A stretch of 64,000 nucleotides of DNA from Paraburkholderia phytofirmans OLGA172 (GCF_001634365.1 NZ_CP014579.1:682001-746000), one strand, 5' to 3'. Positions 44,030 through 53,020 are shown, counted from the first letter of the stretch. The notes: generated by a model from the sequence alone, not told the origin. A program made the numbers and translations.

Positions 44030-44182
44030 GCGTCTCTTATTATGCTGTTGTTGCTGATCGTTCCGCTGCTCGTCTCGCTGTCGTTCATGCTGGTCGCCGA
44101 TATCGACAGCCCGCGAGGTGGTGTGATTCGTGTGAAGCCGCTCAATCTTCATGCGCTCGCGGATTCGATCCGCTCGCATTGA
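44030..44182 (+). pseudogene. DUF4239-type membrane protein, C-terminal relic
   Basis: The frame encodes a hydrophobic helix (LIMLLLLIVPLLVSLSFML) followed by VADIDSPRGGVIRVKPLNLH, the conserved C-terminus of DUF4239 bestrophin-like membrane proteins. The rest of the roughly 250-residue protein is not present. The open frame upstream to 43871 is unrelated. Confidence 0.55.
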
Positions 44183-44223
44183 ACCCGTACTGAACCCCAT
44201 TGAGCCACATGAAAGGGAAAAAC

Positions 44224-45441
44224 ATGTCCGATCTCGCGCAGACCATCGCCAGCTTCAATACCGGCCGCGATTCTGAACGGCTCGCGATGAAATACAAGCT
44301 CATGCGAGGCTCGCCGTTCGTGTTTCTGCGCGGCACCTGTCATCTGTTTTACGCGCGCCTGCCGCGCGACAAGGTGCTCGACGATGCGCCGCCGGTGTGG
44401 ATCTGCGGCGACATGCATCTGGAAAATTTCGGCAGCTACAAGGGTGACAACCATCTCGTCTATTTCGACAACAACGATTTCGACGAAGCCTGCCTCGCAC
44501 CGAGTCTTTACGAACTGGTGAGGCTCGTCACGAGCGTGCTGGTCGGCGCGAGCGATCTTAAGCTGAGCCGTGCGGAGGCACTCGCGCTTTGCCATACCGC
44601 AGTCGATGCCTATAGCGCGGCGCTCGCCTTCGGCAAAGCGCGCTGGATCGAAGCGGAGACGTCGACCGGCATGGTGCGCGATCTGTTCGGCGCATTGGCG
44701 AGCCGCACGCGCACCGAGTATCTCGATCGGCGCACTACGCTCAAGGGCAAGGCCCGCGTGTTGAAAGTGGACGGCAAGAAAGCGCTGCCGGTCAGCGACA
44801 AGGCGCGGGCTGCCGTCACCGAGTTCATGCATCAATTCGCCGCCGGTCAACCCAATCCCGACTTCTATCGCATCGTCGACGTGGCGCGGCGGATTGCCGG
44901 CACCGGCAGTCTGGGCGTGGACCGCTACGTGATTCTCGTCGAAGGTAAGGGCTCGCCGGACGGCAACTATCTGCTCGATCTGAAAGAGGCGCTGCCTTCT
45001 TCGGTGACGCCGCATGTGCGCACGCCGCAGCCGAAGTGGCAGAGCGAGGCGCAGCGAGTGGTTGAAGTTCAACGGCGCAATCAGGCGGTCTCGCAGGCGT
45101 TCCTGCATGCAGTCGACTTCAATCGGCGCTCGTATGTGCTGCGCAGCCTGCAGCCTTCGGAAGACCGCGTGGCGTTGAGCGACTGGGACGGCAAGCTGCC
45201 GCGGCTCGAAGCAGTGGTCAACAGCATGGCCGAATTGAGCGCGTGGGGGCAACTGCGCAGCGGCGGCCGGCAGAAGTCGTCGATTGCGGACGAGCTGATC
45301 GCGTTCGGCAATCGCAAGGATTGGCAATTGCCGTTGATCGAACTCGCGACGCAGTGTGAGGCGCAGGTGAATGCCGACTGGAAAGCGTATTGCGAGGCCT
45401 ATGATGGGGGGGCGTTCAATCTGGTGGCGAAGAAGTCTTAA
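44224..45441 (+). CDS. DUF2252 family protein
   Basis: A 405-residue cytoplasmic protein. Conserved DUF2252 blocks are visible: FLRGTCHLFYARLP, then VWICGDMHLENFGSYKG, FDNNDFDEACLAPSLYELVR and FNRRSYVLRSLQPSEDR. The GDxHxxN pattern resembles the catalytic loop of kinase-like folds, so a phosphotransferase-type activity is suspected for the family, but none is proven. ATG at 44224 is chosen because AAAGGGA precedes it; an in-frame ATG at 44200 is also open. It stands alone between two gene graveyards. Confidence 0.9.
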   Translation: MSDLAQTIASFNTGRDSERLAMKYKLMRGSPFVFLRGTCHLFYARLPRDKVLDDAPPVWICGDMHLENFGSYKGDNHLVYFDNNDFDEACLAPSLYELVRLVTSVLVGASDLKLSRAEALALCHTAVDAYSAALAFGKARWIEAETSTGMVRDLFGALASRTRTEYLDRRTTLKGKARVLKVDGKKALPVSDKARAAVTEFMHQFAAGQPNPDFYRIVDVARRIAGTGSLGVDRYVILVEGKGSPDGNYLLDLKEALPSSVTPHVRTPQPKWQSEAQRVVEVQRRNQAVSQAFLHAVDFNRRSYVLRSLQPSEDRVALSDWDGKLPRLEAVVNSMAELSAWGQLRSGGRQKSSIADELIAFGNRKDWQLPLIELATQCEAQVNADWKAYCEAYDGGAFNLVAKKS

Positions 45442-45938
45442 CGGGGCGTCACGCTGGGCGCTTAGCGCGGCGCCTGGTGTTTTGTATCGCTCTTTGGGGC
45501 GGCTACTGCCGCACCCTGTCTTTTTCCTTCTAGCTGTATCAGGTCGGACCCTCAGTCCTCATCCATTTTCATGCAGGCATATCTCGCGTCCAACGGGACC
45601 GCGTGCGGCCGGTCCACGTCTGACGTTCTGATTTTCGTCGCGGTGATGTGGCAAAGGCTCGCAGACTCTTGCGTAGTTCCCTGCGGGTCTTCACGACCAC
45701 GTTGAAAGCGTCTTTTGTGTAGACGCATGGATTGCGTAGTTTTAGGAATTGTCGGATAGCGGGGATTGAATGCTCCTTATAGGGTGCTTGAGATTTAAAC
45801 AAGTAAAACTAATAAGGATGACTATTAAAAATAATAGAATGACTGATTGGTCAGCGGCCGTGGCGGCTCGCCTGCTAGCCGCATTCACATGCGGCTGACG
45901 GTGGCGTTCGGTGCAAACGCGGACGACTACTGTCTAAG
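45442..45938. other. Intergenic region, AT-rich in the centre
   Basis: No supported gene. A short AT-rich part near 45780–45845 contrasts with the surrounding GC-rich sequence. The right edge is the break point of the beta-glucosidase relic. Confidence 0.4.
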
Positions 45939-46070
45939 CGTCTTCTGAACCGCCTGAAAGAGAAGGGCATGACGACCTTCGTGACGTTCTATCACTGGGA
46001 CTTGCCGCAACATCTGGAAGATCGCGGCGGCTGGCTCAATCGCGACACCGCTTACCGTTTCGCCGACGCT
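45939..46070 (+). pseudogene. GH1 beta-glucosidase, internal relic
   Basis: The plus-strand frame encodes RLLNRLKEKGMTTFVTFYHW, then DLPQHLEDRGGWLNRDTAYR and FADA. This is the conserved YHWDLPQ...RGGW region of family 1 glycosidases (about residues 110–155 of 450). The catalytic Glu motifs lie further on and are absent. Both ends are abrupt. Confidence 0.8.
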
Positions 46071-46079
46071 CGAGCACGA

Positions 46080-46276
46080 CAATCGACGAGCGCGCGAACA
46101 TTTCACTGATCGAACCGATGGGCAACCACCGTGTCATCTGGCTCGACTATCATGGAGTGCAAATCGTGTCGATCGACCAGACAAAGACGCCGTTGGCGAT
46201 AGGGGATGCCGCGGCGTTCTCGTTCGATGGCGCGCATATTTCGCTGCTCGAGGCAGAAGGCGGCGCGCGTCTATAG
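46080..46276 (+). pseudogene. Sugar ABC transporter ATPase (UgpC/MsmK type), C-terminal relic
   Basis: The frame reads NISLIEPMGNHRVIWLDYHG, then VQIVSIDQTKTPLAIGDAAA and FSFDGAHISLLEAEGGARL before the stop. This is the TOBE-domain end of a carbohydrate importer ATPase. The nucleotide-binding domain is missing and the GH1 relic adjoins directly. The stop is about 50 bases before the LacI regulator start, so this was the gene next to it. Confidence 0.65.
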
Positions 46277-46324
46277 TGACTGGATGCTGCGTCGTTGACT
46301 ACAACCGGCTTGACGGAGACCCGC

Positions 46325-47389
46325 GTGGCAACACTCAAAGATGTCGCGGCACTGGCTGGCGTCGGCATGTCGACTGCCTCACGAGCCATTTCCGGCAAGG
46401 GACCCATTTCAGCCGATGCCGCCGCCCGTGTGAAGGCCGCTGTCGAAGCGCTGAATTTCCGGCCGTCGTCTATCGGCCGGGCGATGGCGACTCAATCGCT
46501 CGGCATGATCGGTATTTTCGTGCCGACCTTCTTCGGTTCCTGCTACGGCACGATTCTCAAGCAGACCGACGCCGAACTTCGCGCGGTGCGTCGCCACGTG
46601 GTGGTTGCAACGGGTTGCGGGGATGTGTCGCCGCGCGAGCAGGCCATCGACGCGGTGCGCTTTCTGATCGGCCGCGATTGCGACGGCGTGGTGGTGATCA
46701 GCCACGATCTGCACGACGACGATCTGGACATGCTGCATCGCATGCATCCCAAGATGGTGTTTCTGAATCGCGCGTTCGAACAATTGCCGGAGGCGTCGTT
46801 TTGCGCGGATCATCGGCGCGGCGGCGAACTGGCGGCGCGCACGCTGCTCGATCACGGGCATCGGGATATCGCGGTGATTTCCGGGCCGTTCAGCGCTTCG
46901 GACAATCAGACCCGGCTCGAAGGCTTCTTTGCCGAACTGTTGCGCGAGGGCATCGCCCGCGATGACGTCACGCTGATCGAATCGGACTTCTCGCCGGAGG
47001 GCGGTTACGCTGCCGGGCAGAAGCTGCTCGATTCGAAGCGGCGTTTCACCGGGCTCTTCTGCGCGAACGACACGATGGCAGTGAGCGCGCTGGCGCGCTT
47101 CCACCAGGCAGGCATTGCCGTGCCGGACGAAGTTTCCGTGATCGGCTACGACGATGACTATTCGGCCGCGTATGCCTCGCCCGGACTTACTTCGGTGCAT
47201 ATCCCGACGGCGGAATTGACGCAGAATGCCGTGCGCTGGCTGGTCAATCAGTGCTACCGGACCTCGTGGGAAATCTTCCGCGAGTTTCCGGTGAGCGTGA
47301 CGATGCGGGAGTCGGTGGCGCAAGCGCCGGGAGCGCTTATGCGAGGTGCAGGGGCGGCTCAGGTGCCGCTGCGCAGCGACTGTTCGTAG
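46325..47389 (+). CDS. LacI-family transcriptional repressor
   Basis: A 354-residue regulator. The N-terminal HTH reads ATLKDVAALAGVGMSTASRA with hinge NFRPSSIGRAMAT, followed by a periplasmic-binding-protein-like sensor domain (about residues 60–335). GTG at 46325 is taken as start because GGAG lies six bases upstream; TTG codons at 46295 and 46310 are less likely. It follows relics of a sugar ABC ATPase and a beta-glucosidase, so its ligand was probably a beta-glucoside or similar sugar. Its regulon here is gone. The 3' end overlaps the RIO kinase gene by 31 bases. Confidence 0.9.
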   Translation: MATLKDVAALAGVGMSTASRAISGKGPISADAAARVKAAVEALNFRPSSIGRAMATQSLGMIGIFVPTFFGSCYGTILKQTDAELRAVRRHVVVATGCGDVSPREQAIDAVRFLIGRDCDGVVVISHDLHDDDLDMLHRMHPKMVFLNRAFEQLPEASFCADHRRGGELAARTLLDHGHRDIAVISGPFSASDNQTRLEGFFAELLREGIARDDVTLIESDFSPEGGYAAGQKLLDSKRRFTGLFCANDTMAVSALARFHQAGIAVPDEVSVIGYDDDYSAAYASPGLTSVHIPTAELTQNAVRWLVNQCYRTSWEIFREFPVSVTMRESVAQAPGALMRGAGAAQVPLRSDCS

Positions 47390-48216
47390 CGCAAGCGGGC
47401 TTCTTCGTCGAGCCGCGTGTCTTCGAGTTCCTGCAGCACGCCTTCGAGATCGATCGGCGTGGTGTCCAGTTCGACACGGCCGGTCAACTCGGCGTCCACG
47501 TGTAACGCGCCCGCTTCGTACAGCGACCAGATTTCCTTGCCGTAACTTGTGTCGAGCAACGCGGGCGCGAAGCGGCCGAAATACGTGGCGAGGTTGTTCA
47601 CGTCGCGCTCCAGCATGGCCGGTGCTTCAAGATTGCCGGCGGCATCCACGGCTTGCGGCAGATCGATGATCACCGGGCCGTCTGCTGCGAGCAGGATGTT
47701 GTATTCGGACAGGTCGCCGTGAATCATGCCGGCGCACAGCATGCGCACCACCTGGTTGAGCAGCAGCGCATGCAATTCGAGGGCGCGTGCTTCGCTCATC
47801 TCGACATCGTTCAGACGCGGCGCGACGTTGCCGTCCGCATCGGTCACCAATTCCATCAGCAGCACGCCGTCGGTGCAGATGAACGGCTGCGGCACGCGCA
47901 CGCCGGCATTGGCAAGCTGGAACAGCGCATTCACTTCGGCGTTCTGCCAAGCCTGTTCCTGCACTTCGCGGCCATAGCGGCTGCCTTTTTCCATCGCGCG
48001 CTGCTGGCGGCTGTTCTTGACCTTGCGGCCTTCGCGGTAGGACGCGGCCTGGCGGAAACTACGCTGTTTGGCGTCCTTGTAGACCTTCGCGCAGCGCGTG
48101 GATTCGCCGCTGCGGACTACGTAGACGGTGGCTTCCTTGCCGCTCATCAACTGCGAGATGACTTCGTCGATCAGGCCTTCTTCGACCAGAGGGAGCAAAC
48201 GTTTGGGTGTTTTCAT
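47359..48216 (-). CDS. RIO1-type atypical serine/threonine kinase
   Basis: A 285-residue kinase-fold protein. Visible are the nucleotide loop MSGKEATVYVV, the Lys in RCAKVYKD, catalytic HGDLSEYNILL and the metal-binding IIDLPQAV, all RIO features. Bacterial RIO kinases are thought to act on ribosome-related or stress targets, but substrates are unknown. The insert between the kinase lobes is basic (YREGRKVKNSRQQRAMEKGS). It is a single gene, convergent with the LacI gene. Confidence 0.92.
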   Translation of the reverse strand: MKTPKRLLPLVEEGLIDEVISQLMSGKEATVYVVRSGESTRCAKVYKDAKQRSFRQAASYREGRKVKNSRQQRAMEKGSRYGREVQEQAWQNAEVNALFQLANAGVRVPQPFICTDGVLLMELVTDADGNVAPRLNDVEMSEARALELHALLLNQVVRMLCAGMIHGDLSEYNILLAADGPVIIDLPQAVDAAGNLEAPAMLERDVNNLATYFGRFAPALLDTSYGKEIWSLYEAGALHVDAELTGRVELDTTPIDLEGVLQELEDTRLDEEARLRYEQSLRSGT

Positions 48217-48396
48217 GCGACCGCCGGAGAGCGGTGCGTGGCTGATCGGCCGTGTGGGGCCGATTGCGAGGGGAGACGGTGCGGGATTCGGGTCATGCCG
48301 GATTATAAGGGGTATGGAGACATGTGCCGGAACACGAGCGTCAAGGTGCCGGATGCGACCGGCACGCCCTGTACGTGTGGCCGCTATGCGAGGGCA

Positions 48397-49656
48397 TCAC
48401 GCCGCCTGAAATACAGACTCCATTCGCTGTACTTCGGGCCGGGACAGATTCAGCGCGGTGGCTTCTTCCCGCCATGTGTTGACGGCGTCTTGAACTTCCG
48501 CAACGACGCGGCGCGCTTGCGCGTCGTCGAGTCGATAAAACTCAGCGGTTTCGATCGCGGTTTCAAGATTCGGCAGGGCGCTCAACCCGTCCAGCGTGAG
48601 CGCGTGTTCCCGCTTGCTCGGGTTTGGATTCATATCGAATGCCGGCGAGAGTCGCCAGCCCGAAGCCTCGCGAATGAAGCCGTGATTGCGAAGATGATCG
48701 TCCCGGTTTCCCACGAGTACGTTGAAAACGACTCTTCTGAAGAGCTGGGCGAGATCTTCGTCGATATGACCTTGCGCGCCGTTGCCGGCAAGATACTCGG
48801 CAATGTCCAGATAGCTGGCTTCCGATTCGCCGTCCTGACGTTCGAGCAAGGTCATGGCGGAGGTGTACATGCGCCGGCTGCCTTCACGGCGATCGAATCG
48901 TTCGACGCAGAACGTGCCATAACGTGCGCCGACGTACTTGAGTTCGGATTGCGGCACCCAGATGCCGGCTTTCCTGGCCAACCGGTGTGCGATGTATTCC
49001 CACGCGCCGATGTCATAACGGTCGTCTTTCGCGGGGAATTTGGCGATCCAGAGATCGTTGCCCAAGCTGGTGAAGTTGGCTTTCGGACGAGCGCCACCGA
49101 GTGAGGTGCCAGGCGCGATCAGCATGGCGAGCCACTGCTCGTATTCGGGCAGTTTTTCGATATCCGCCTCTTCAATGCGCAGGCTGATATACGCCAGGGT
49201 CGCGAGGTCGGTGACCGGCGGCGCGGCCTCGGCGCTGTTGTCGAGAAAATGTCCCTCCGTGTCCTGAAACCGCAGCGCGCCGACTCGCGTCAGATCGTGT
49301 ACGCCCAGCAGGAAATCGATCTCCTGCAAATTGCGCATGGGCCGGTCTTCACGATCTGCCGCCGCGGCCTCGCGGCGCTCCATCAGCACGCGGCCCCAGC
49401 GATCCGGTGCTGAATCCATGAAGACGCCGAATGCGGCGGACTTCGCGGGCGGGTATTGCTCGTCGGTCCATAACTCGAGGCGCGGGTCGAGCATGAATGC
49501 GTTACGCCCATCTACCCAGTTCTTTGCATAGGCAAACGATGCAGGCAAGTCGGTACGTGCAGTCTGGCGATACAAGGTGCCGACCTGTTGCAGGCTGCTC
49601 AGTTCGGTTGCGTCGAGAAATACCTTGAACGCATCTCGACGTTTATTGCTGACCAT
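48397..49656 (-). CDS. hipA: HipA-family serine/threonine kinase toxin
   Basis: A 419-residue toxin kinase. An N-terminal subdomain (about 10–110) precedes the kinase core. Conserved sites are the GGARPKANF P-loop-like segment, the catalytic NRDDHLRNHG and the metal-binding LSPAFDMNPN. HipA phosphorylates glutamyl-tRNA synthetase in E. coli and causes persistence; the target here is not known. The ATG at 49656 overlaps the hipB stop by 14 bases, so the pair is translationally coupled; a longer frame upstream is out of the family. Confidence 0.93.
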   Translation of the reverse strand: MVSNKRRDAFKVFLDATELSSLQQVGTLYRQTARTDLPASFAYAKNWVDGRNAFMLDPRLELWTDEQYPPAKSAAFGVFMDSAPDRWGRVLMERREAAAADREDRPMRNLQEIDFLLGVHDLTRVGALRFQDTEGHFLDNSAEAAPPVTDLATLAYISLRIEEADIEKLPEYEQWLAMLIAPGTSLGGARPKANFTSLGNDLWIAKFPAKDDRYDIGAWEYIAHRLARKAGIWVPQSELKYVGARYGTFCVERFDRREGSRRMYTSAMTLLERQDGESEASYLDIAEYLAGNGAQGHIDEDLAQLFRRVVFNVLVGNRDDHLRNHGFIREASGWRLSPAFDMNPNPSKREHALTLDGLSALPNLETAIETAEFYRLDDAQARRVVAEVQDAVNTWREEATALNLSRPEVQRMESVFQAA

Positions 49657-50026
49657 CAGATTTCTTCGGGTGTTTTTTTGTCGGCTGCCCGGTTTTGACA
49701 GGAACGGCGCCGGGCGTGTTCGTACGCGGTTTGCGCTGACCCGGCAACTTGAGATCCTGCAACTTGCGCCCAAGTTCGTCGTCGCGGGCGATGGCTTCCA
49801 TGTCCTTGTCGAGGCCCAACACGCGAAGCGCCCGCATATAGGTGCCGAGCGCGATATTCGGATCGCCTTTCTCGAGGCGGCTCAACGTGTCGCGCGAAAT
49901 GCCCAGCCGTTCGGCGAACAGCACGGTTGGGAGTTCACGCCGCAGACGGGCGAGTTTCAGCCGTTCGCCAAGAGCGCGCATCTGCTTCTCGACCGACGGA
50001 AAGGGACGTTGAAAGGTGCGGGGCAT
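49643..50026 (-). CDS. hipB: HipB-type antitoxin, XRE-family regulator
   Basis: A 127-residue antitoxin with an XRE helix-turn-helix (about residues 20–75: LGERLKLARLRRELPTVLFA, then ERLGISRDTLSRLEKGDPN). The C-terminal about 45 residues are Lys/Pro rich and probably flexible. The ATG at 50026 is preferred; a TTG at 50044 is the only longer start. A half-site (TGTCCGATA) begins at the start codon, consistent with autorepression. It should bind HipA and neutralise it. Confidence 0.9.
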   Translation of the reverse strand: MPRTFQRPFPSVEKQMRALGERLKLARLRRELPTVLFAERLGISRDTLSRLEKGDPNIALGTYMRALRVLGLDKDMEAIARDDELGRKLQDLKLPGQRKPRTNTPGAVPVKTGQPTKKHPKKSDGQQ

Positions 50027-50074
50027 GTCCGATAGATTAGGCAAATATCATGACTATGTCAAAAGTATCGGACA
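50026..50074. promoter_or_regulatory. HipB operator half-sites, proximal pair
   Basis: TGTCCGATA at 50026–50034 and its exact reverse complement TATCGGACA at 50066–50074 face each other across 31 bases, spanning the hipB translation start and probable promoter. The spacing would allow two bound dimers or a DNA loop. Confidence 0.65.
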
Positions 50075-50130
50075 AGAAAGCTGGGCCCGGACGTTCTAGG
50101 CGTGTTGAAGGTACCTCAAAATTCCGAGGT

Positions 50131-50183
50131 TTTGTACGATATTTCAGGCATAAATTAGGCTTTTGCCTGAAGTATCGTACAAA
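50131..50183. promoter_or_regulatory. HipB-like distal operator: 20-bp inverted repeat
   Basis: Arms 50131–50150 and 50164–50183 match at 19 of 20 positions around a 13-base centre. Each contains TGTACGATA or TATCGTACA, one base different from the proximal half-sites. It lies about 105 bases upstream of hipB. Confidence 0.65.
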
Positions 50184-50479
50184 CCTGAGTGTTCAACAAC
50201 CGGTGGACTCCTTCAAACCGGCTTCCTACCCCGCCAGTCCCTTCAGCAACGGCCTGGGGTTGAATTCGTCGGCTTAGGGCCGCCTGCGTTTCAGCAAGCA
50301 GATCGGCATGGGCTTGCCGCTGTTTGACGACGTGTTCGGCACAGGGGCACCAACGCAGCCTACACGTGGCTCGGCACTGCTGTCGTGCAGACGCCGGCCG
50401 TGTAACGATGTTGTAATTGGCGGCAACAGTGTATTGCGTTTTCCCCCATTCAATTCGCATGGCAATCGCTTAAAATTCG
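50184..50479. other. Gap between hip promoter and small ORF, nothing firm
   Basis: Open frames on both strands are short and without recognisable families or ribosome sites. A possible coding tail on the plus strand ends at about 50404 but was not identified. Confidence 0.35.
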
Positions 50480-50498
50480 CCGTAACAATTTGTTACGG
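50480..50498. promoter_or_regulatory. Perfect palindrome upstream of a small ORF
   Basis: CCGTAACAATTTGTTACGG is a 19-base palindrome with 8-bp arms, centred 18 bases before the ATG of the 32-residue frame. It may be an operator or a structured 5' leader. No regulator is assigned. Confidence 0.5.
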
Positions 50499-50506
50499 GG
50501 TGCGAG

Positions 50507-50605
50507 ATGTTAGCCGTGTTCATCATCACCTGTCCGATCTGCATCGTCGCGTTGTTCGGTTTTGCGCGACATGTGGATCCGCTGACAGGGCAGTTCAAGC
50601 GCTAA
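50507..50605 (+). CDS. Possible 32-residue single-pass membrane peptide
   Basis: The frame encodes a hydrophobic helix (MLAVFIITCPICIVALFGFA) followed by a short polar tail ending TGQFKR. A GGGGTG segment lies about six bases before the ATG. The mix of a single transmembrane helix and charged tail is typical of small bacterial membrane proteins. No family is recognised and coding evidence is limited to its shape and the upstream palindrome. Confidence 0.4.
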   Translation: MLAVFIITCPICIVALFGFARHVDPLTGQFKR

Positions 50606-50751
50606 GCCGAGGTGGGGCGATTCCAGTGGCGAGTTCGGAGCCATTGCCGGTTTTAGCCATTTTCTTCAACTGATCAAGGCCTCAATCCTTGCCTTTGTGT
50701 GCCGAGTCACGGCACGATGCGCGATAACCTAAGTTTGGGGCACGACCGCGC

Positions 50752-52464
50752 ATGCGAGATTTTCTGGCAAATATCACTACACGTCTTGGCGTACTGAAGG
50801 GCATGCTTCCTTTGAGCCGTGCCGCTGCGGCGCGCGATGCGCTGGCCGGCGTGCAGCTGGCGTCGATGGATATTCCGCAGGTGCTCGGCTACGCGCGCAT
50901 TGCCGGCATGCCTGCCGTTACGGGCCTTTACACCGTCTTTCTGCCGCTTATCGCGTTCGCGTTCTTCGGCGCGTCGCGGCACCTCGTGGTGGCTGCCGAC
51001 TCCGCCACCGCCACCATTTTTGCAAGCCGCCTCTCGACCATGGCGCCGGCTTCGAGCGCCGAATATGCGGCGCTCGCCGGGATGGTCGCCTTGCTCACTG
51101 CCGCGCTCCTGTTCATCGCGCGAATCTTCAAGCTCGGTTTTCTCGCTGACTTTCTCTCGCGCACGGTGCTGGTCGGCTTCCTCGCCGGCGTCGGCGTGCA
51201 GGTCGGCATCGCCATGCTGGGCGACATGGTCGGCGTCCCCGGGCATGCCGCGCGCAGCGTCGATCAACTCGCGCTCGTGGTGCGCGAGTCGGCGCAGATC
51301 AATCTGCCGACGCTCGTCATTTCTGCGCTGGTGGTGGTCTCCATTCTGGTTTGCAAGCGCTTTTTGCCACGCGTGCCGGTGCCGTTGATCGCGGTGGTGG
51401 CGGGTATCGCTGCCAGCGATGTGTACGGTTTCGCGGCGCACGGTATTGCCGTGCTGGGGCCGGTGGCAGGTGGATTGCCGCCGCTGCGCATGCCCTCGGT
51501 CACGTGGCAGCAAATGCTCGATCTGCTGCCGGTCGCCGCCTCGTGCTTCGTGATGATCGTCGCGCAAAGCGCCGCCGCGAGCCGCGTATTCGCCGAGCGC
51601 TATCAGGAAACCGTCGATACCAATGCCGATCTGCTGGGAATTGCCGCCGCCAACGCCGCGGCGGCGTTTTCCGGCGCCTTCGTCGTGAACGGCAGTCCGA
51701 CGCAAACCGCCATGGCCGATCGCGCCGGTACGCGCAGCCAGTTCGCGCAGGTCGTATTCGCGGTGGTGGTGGTCGTGGTGCTGCTGTTTTTCAGCCGATA
51801 TCTGCAGTACCTGCCGCACTGCGTTCTGGCCAGCATTGTGTTTACGATCGCCATCGGCCTGATCAACCTGCAGACGCTGTTTTCGATTCGCCGCGAAAGT
51901 CCCGGTGAATTCACGCTGGCCGTGTTCACCGCGGCGGCCGTGGTGCTGATCGGCGTCGAGCACGGCATTCTGGTGGCGGTCGCGTTATCGCTGCTGCGGC
52001 ATGTGCGGCATAGTTACCGGCCGCACACCATGGTCCTCGTGCCCGGCGAAGACGGCATCTGGGTGCCGGTAGCGGCCGCGCCAGGACTCCAGACTGCGCC
52101 GGGGCTGATCGTCTATCGCTTCGGCGCCGATCTGTTCTACGCGAACGACCACTTTTTTGTCGACGACACCGGCGGCCTGATCGATCACGCGCCGAGCGCG
52201 GTGCGCTGGTTCGTGATCGACGCGAGTGCGATCACCGACCTCGACTATTCGGCGGCGCGTTCGATCGGCGAGTTCTGCGAGACGCTAAAGCGCAGCGGCA
52301 TCGAAGTGATCTTCGCGCGCGTGAACCAGTACTTGCGCTCGGATATGGATCGGCATGGGATTACGCCGGTCGTTGAAGCAAGATGTATTTTCAGCACCCT
52401 GCATGAAGCGCTACACATGGCAGGGGTGGAGCAACCGGGTAAGCACGTTAAAGAGGCGTTGTAA
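50752..52464 (+). CDS. SulP-family anion transporter with STAS domain
   Basis: A 570-residue inner-membrane protein. The transmembrane part (about residues 25–430) starts with the SulP signature region DALAGVQLASMDIPQVLGYA then RIAGMPAVTGLYT. A cytoplasmic STAS domain (about 455–555) includes FVIDASAITDLDYSAARSIG. SulP proteins carry sulfate, bicarbonate, dicarboxylates or other anions; the substrate is not evident. It is a single-gene unit. Confidence 0.92.
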   Translation: MRDFLANITTRLGVLKGMLPLSRAAAARDALAGVQLASMDIPQVLGYARIAGMPAVTGLYTVFLPLIAFAFFGASRHLVVAADSATATIFASRLSTMAPASSAEYAALAGMVALLTAALLFIARIFKLGFLADFLSRTVLVGFLAGVGVQVGIAMLGDMVGVPGHAARSVDQLALVVRESAQINLPTLVISALVVVSILVCKRFLPRVPVPLIAVVAGIAASDVYGFAAHGIAVLGPVAGGLPPLRMPSVTWQQMLDLLPVAASCFVMIVAQSAAASRVFAERYQETVDTNADLLGIAAANAAAAFSGAFVVNGSPTQTAMADRAGTRSQFAQVVFAVVVVVVLLFFSRYLQYLPHCVLASIVFTIAIGLINLQTLFSIRRESPGEFTLAVFTAAAVVLIGVEHGILVAVALSLLRHVRHSYRPHTMVLVPGEDGIWVPVAAAPGLQTAPGLIVYRFGADLFYANDHFFVDDTGGLIDHAPSAVRWFVIDASAITDLDYSAARSIGEFCETLKRSGIEVIFARVNQYLRSDMDRHGITPVVEARCIFSTLHEALHMAGVEQPGKHVKEAL

Positions 52465-52495
52465 GCGCCAGTTTCGCCTGACGCGGTGGATTGCT

Positions 52496-52867
52496 TCAGG
52501 CTTGCGGCTCTTCGTCGGCAAAGAAGTAAGCGATAAAAAAGCATGCGCCCGAGAGCAAGGCGCCCAGCACGGCCACCGTGTATGCGAGCGTCTTACCATG
52601 CCAAAGACCGTTGAACCACTGATGAAGCTGGGCCATCAGCACCGCCGCGTTGCCGCCGATGCGCTGCAATTCGATCTGATAGCGCGGGTCTGCGATGCTG
52701 TACATGGCGACGGCGCTGTCTGGCGCCGGAGCCATGGCATAGATGATCGCCGCGGCGATCAGGCCGGCGAACAGCGCAACCGCGCTCGCGAGATAAAGCC
52801 GCTTTTGCAATGGCGAGTGCTTCACTGCCGGATGCGCTGCCGGATTCAGGTCATTGCCACCGCTCAT
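52496..52867 (-). CDS. Small membrane protein with two transmembrane helices
   Basis: A 123-residue protein. Hydrophobic helices lie at about residues 25–46 (LYLASAVALFAGLIAAAIIY) and 93–117 (TLAYTVAVLGALLSGACFFIAYFF), with a polar loop of about 45 residues between. The N-terminus is cytoplasmic by charge. No family is recognised. It is convergent with the SulP gene, 31 bases from its stop. Confidence 0.7.
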   Translation of the reverse strand: MSGGNDLNPAAHPAVKHSPLQKRLYLASAVALFAGLIAAAIIYAMAPAPDSAVAMYSIADPRYQIELQRIGGNAAVLMAQLHQWFNGLWHGKTLAYTVAVLGALLSGACFFIAYFFADEEPQA

Positions 52868-53020
52868 CGTGTTCGTGTGTCCACTCGGGTCATCAAGGCG
52901 ACAGTATCGCAGAGCGGGCGCACCGCGAAGGCGCGGCTAGCCTTTCGAAGTCAGCAGCTTGATCCCGGCAATGCCGAACCTGATCGCGAGCGGCCCGTCC
53001 ACTCAGGCTGGCCAGGCAAC

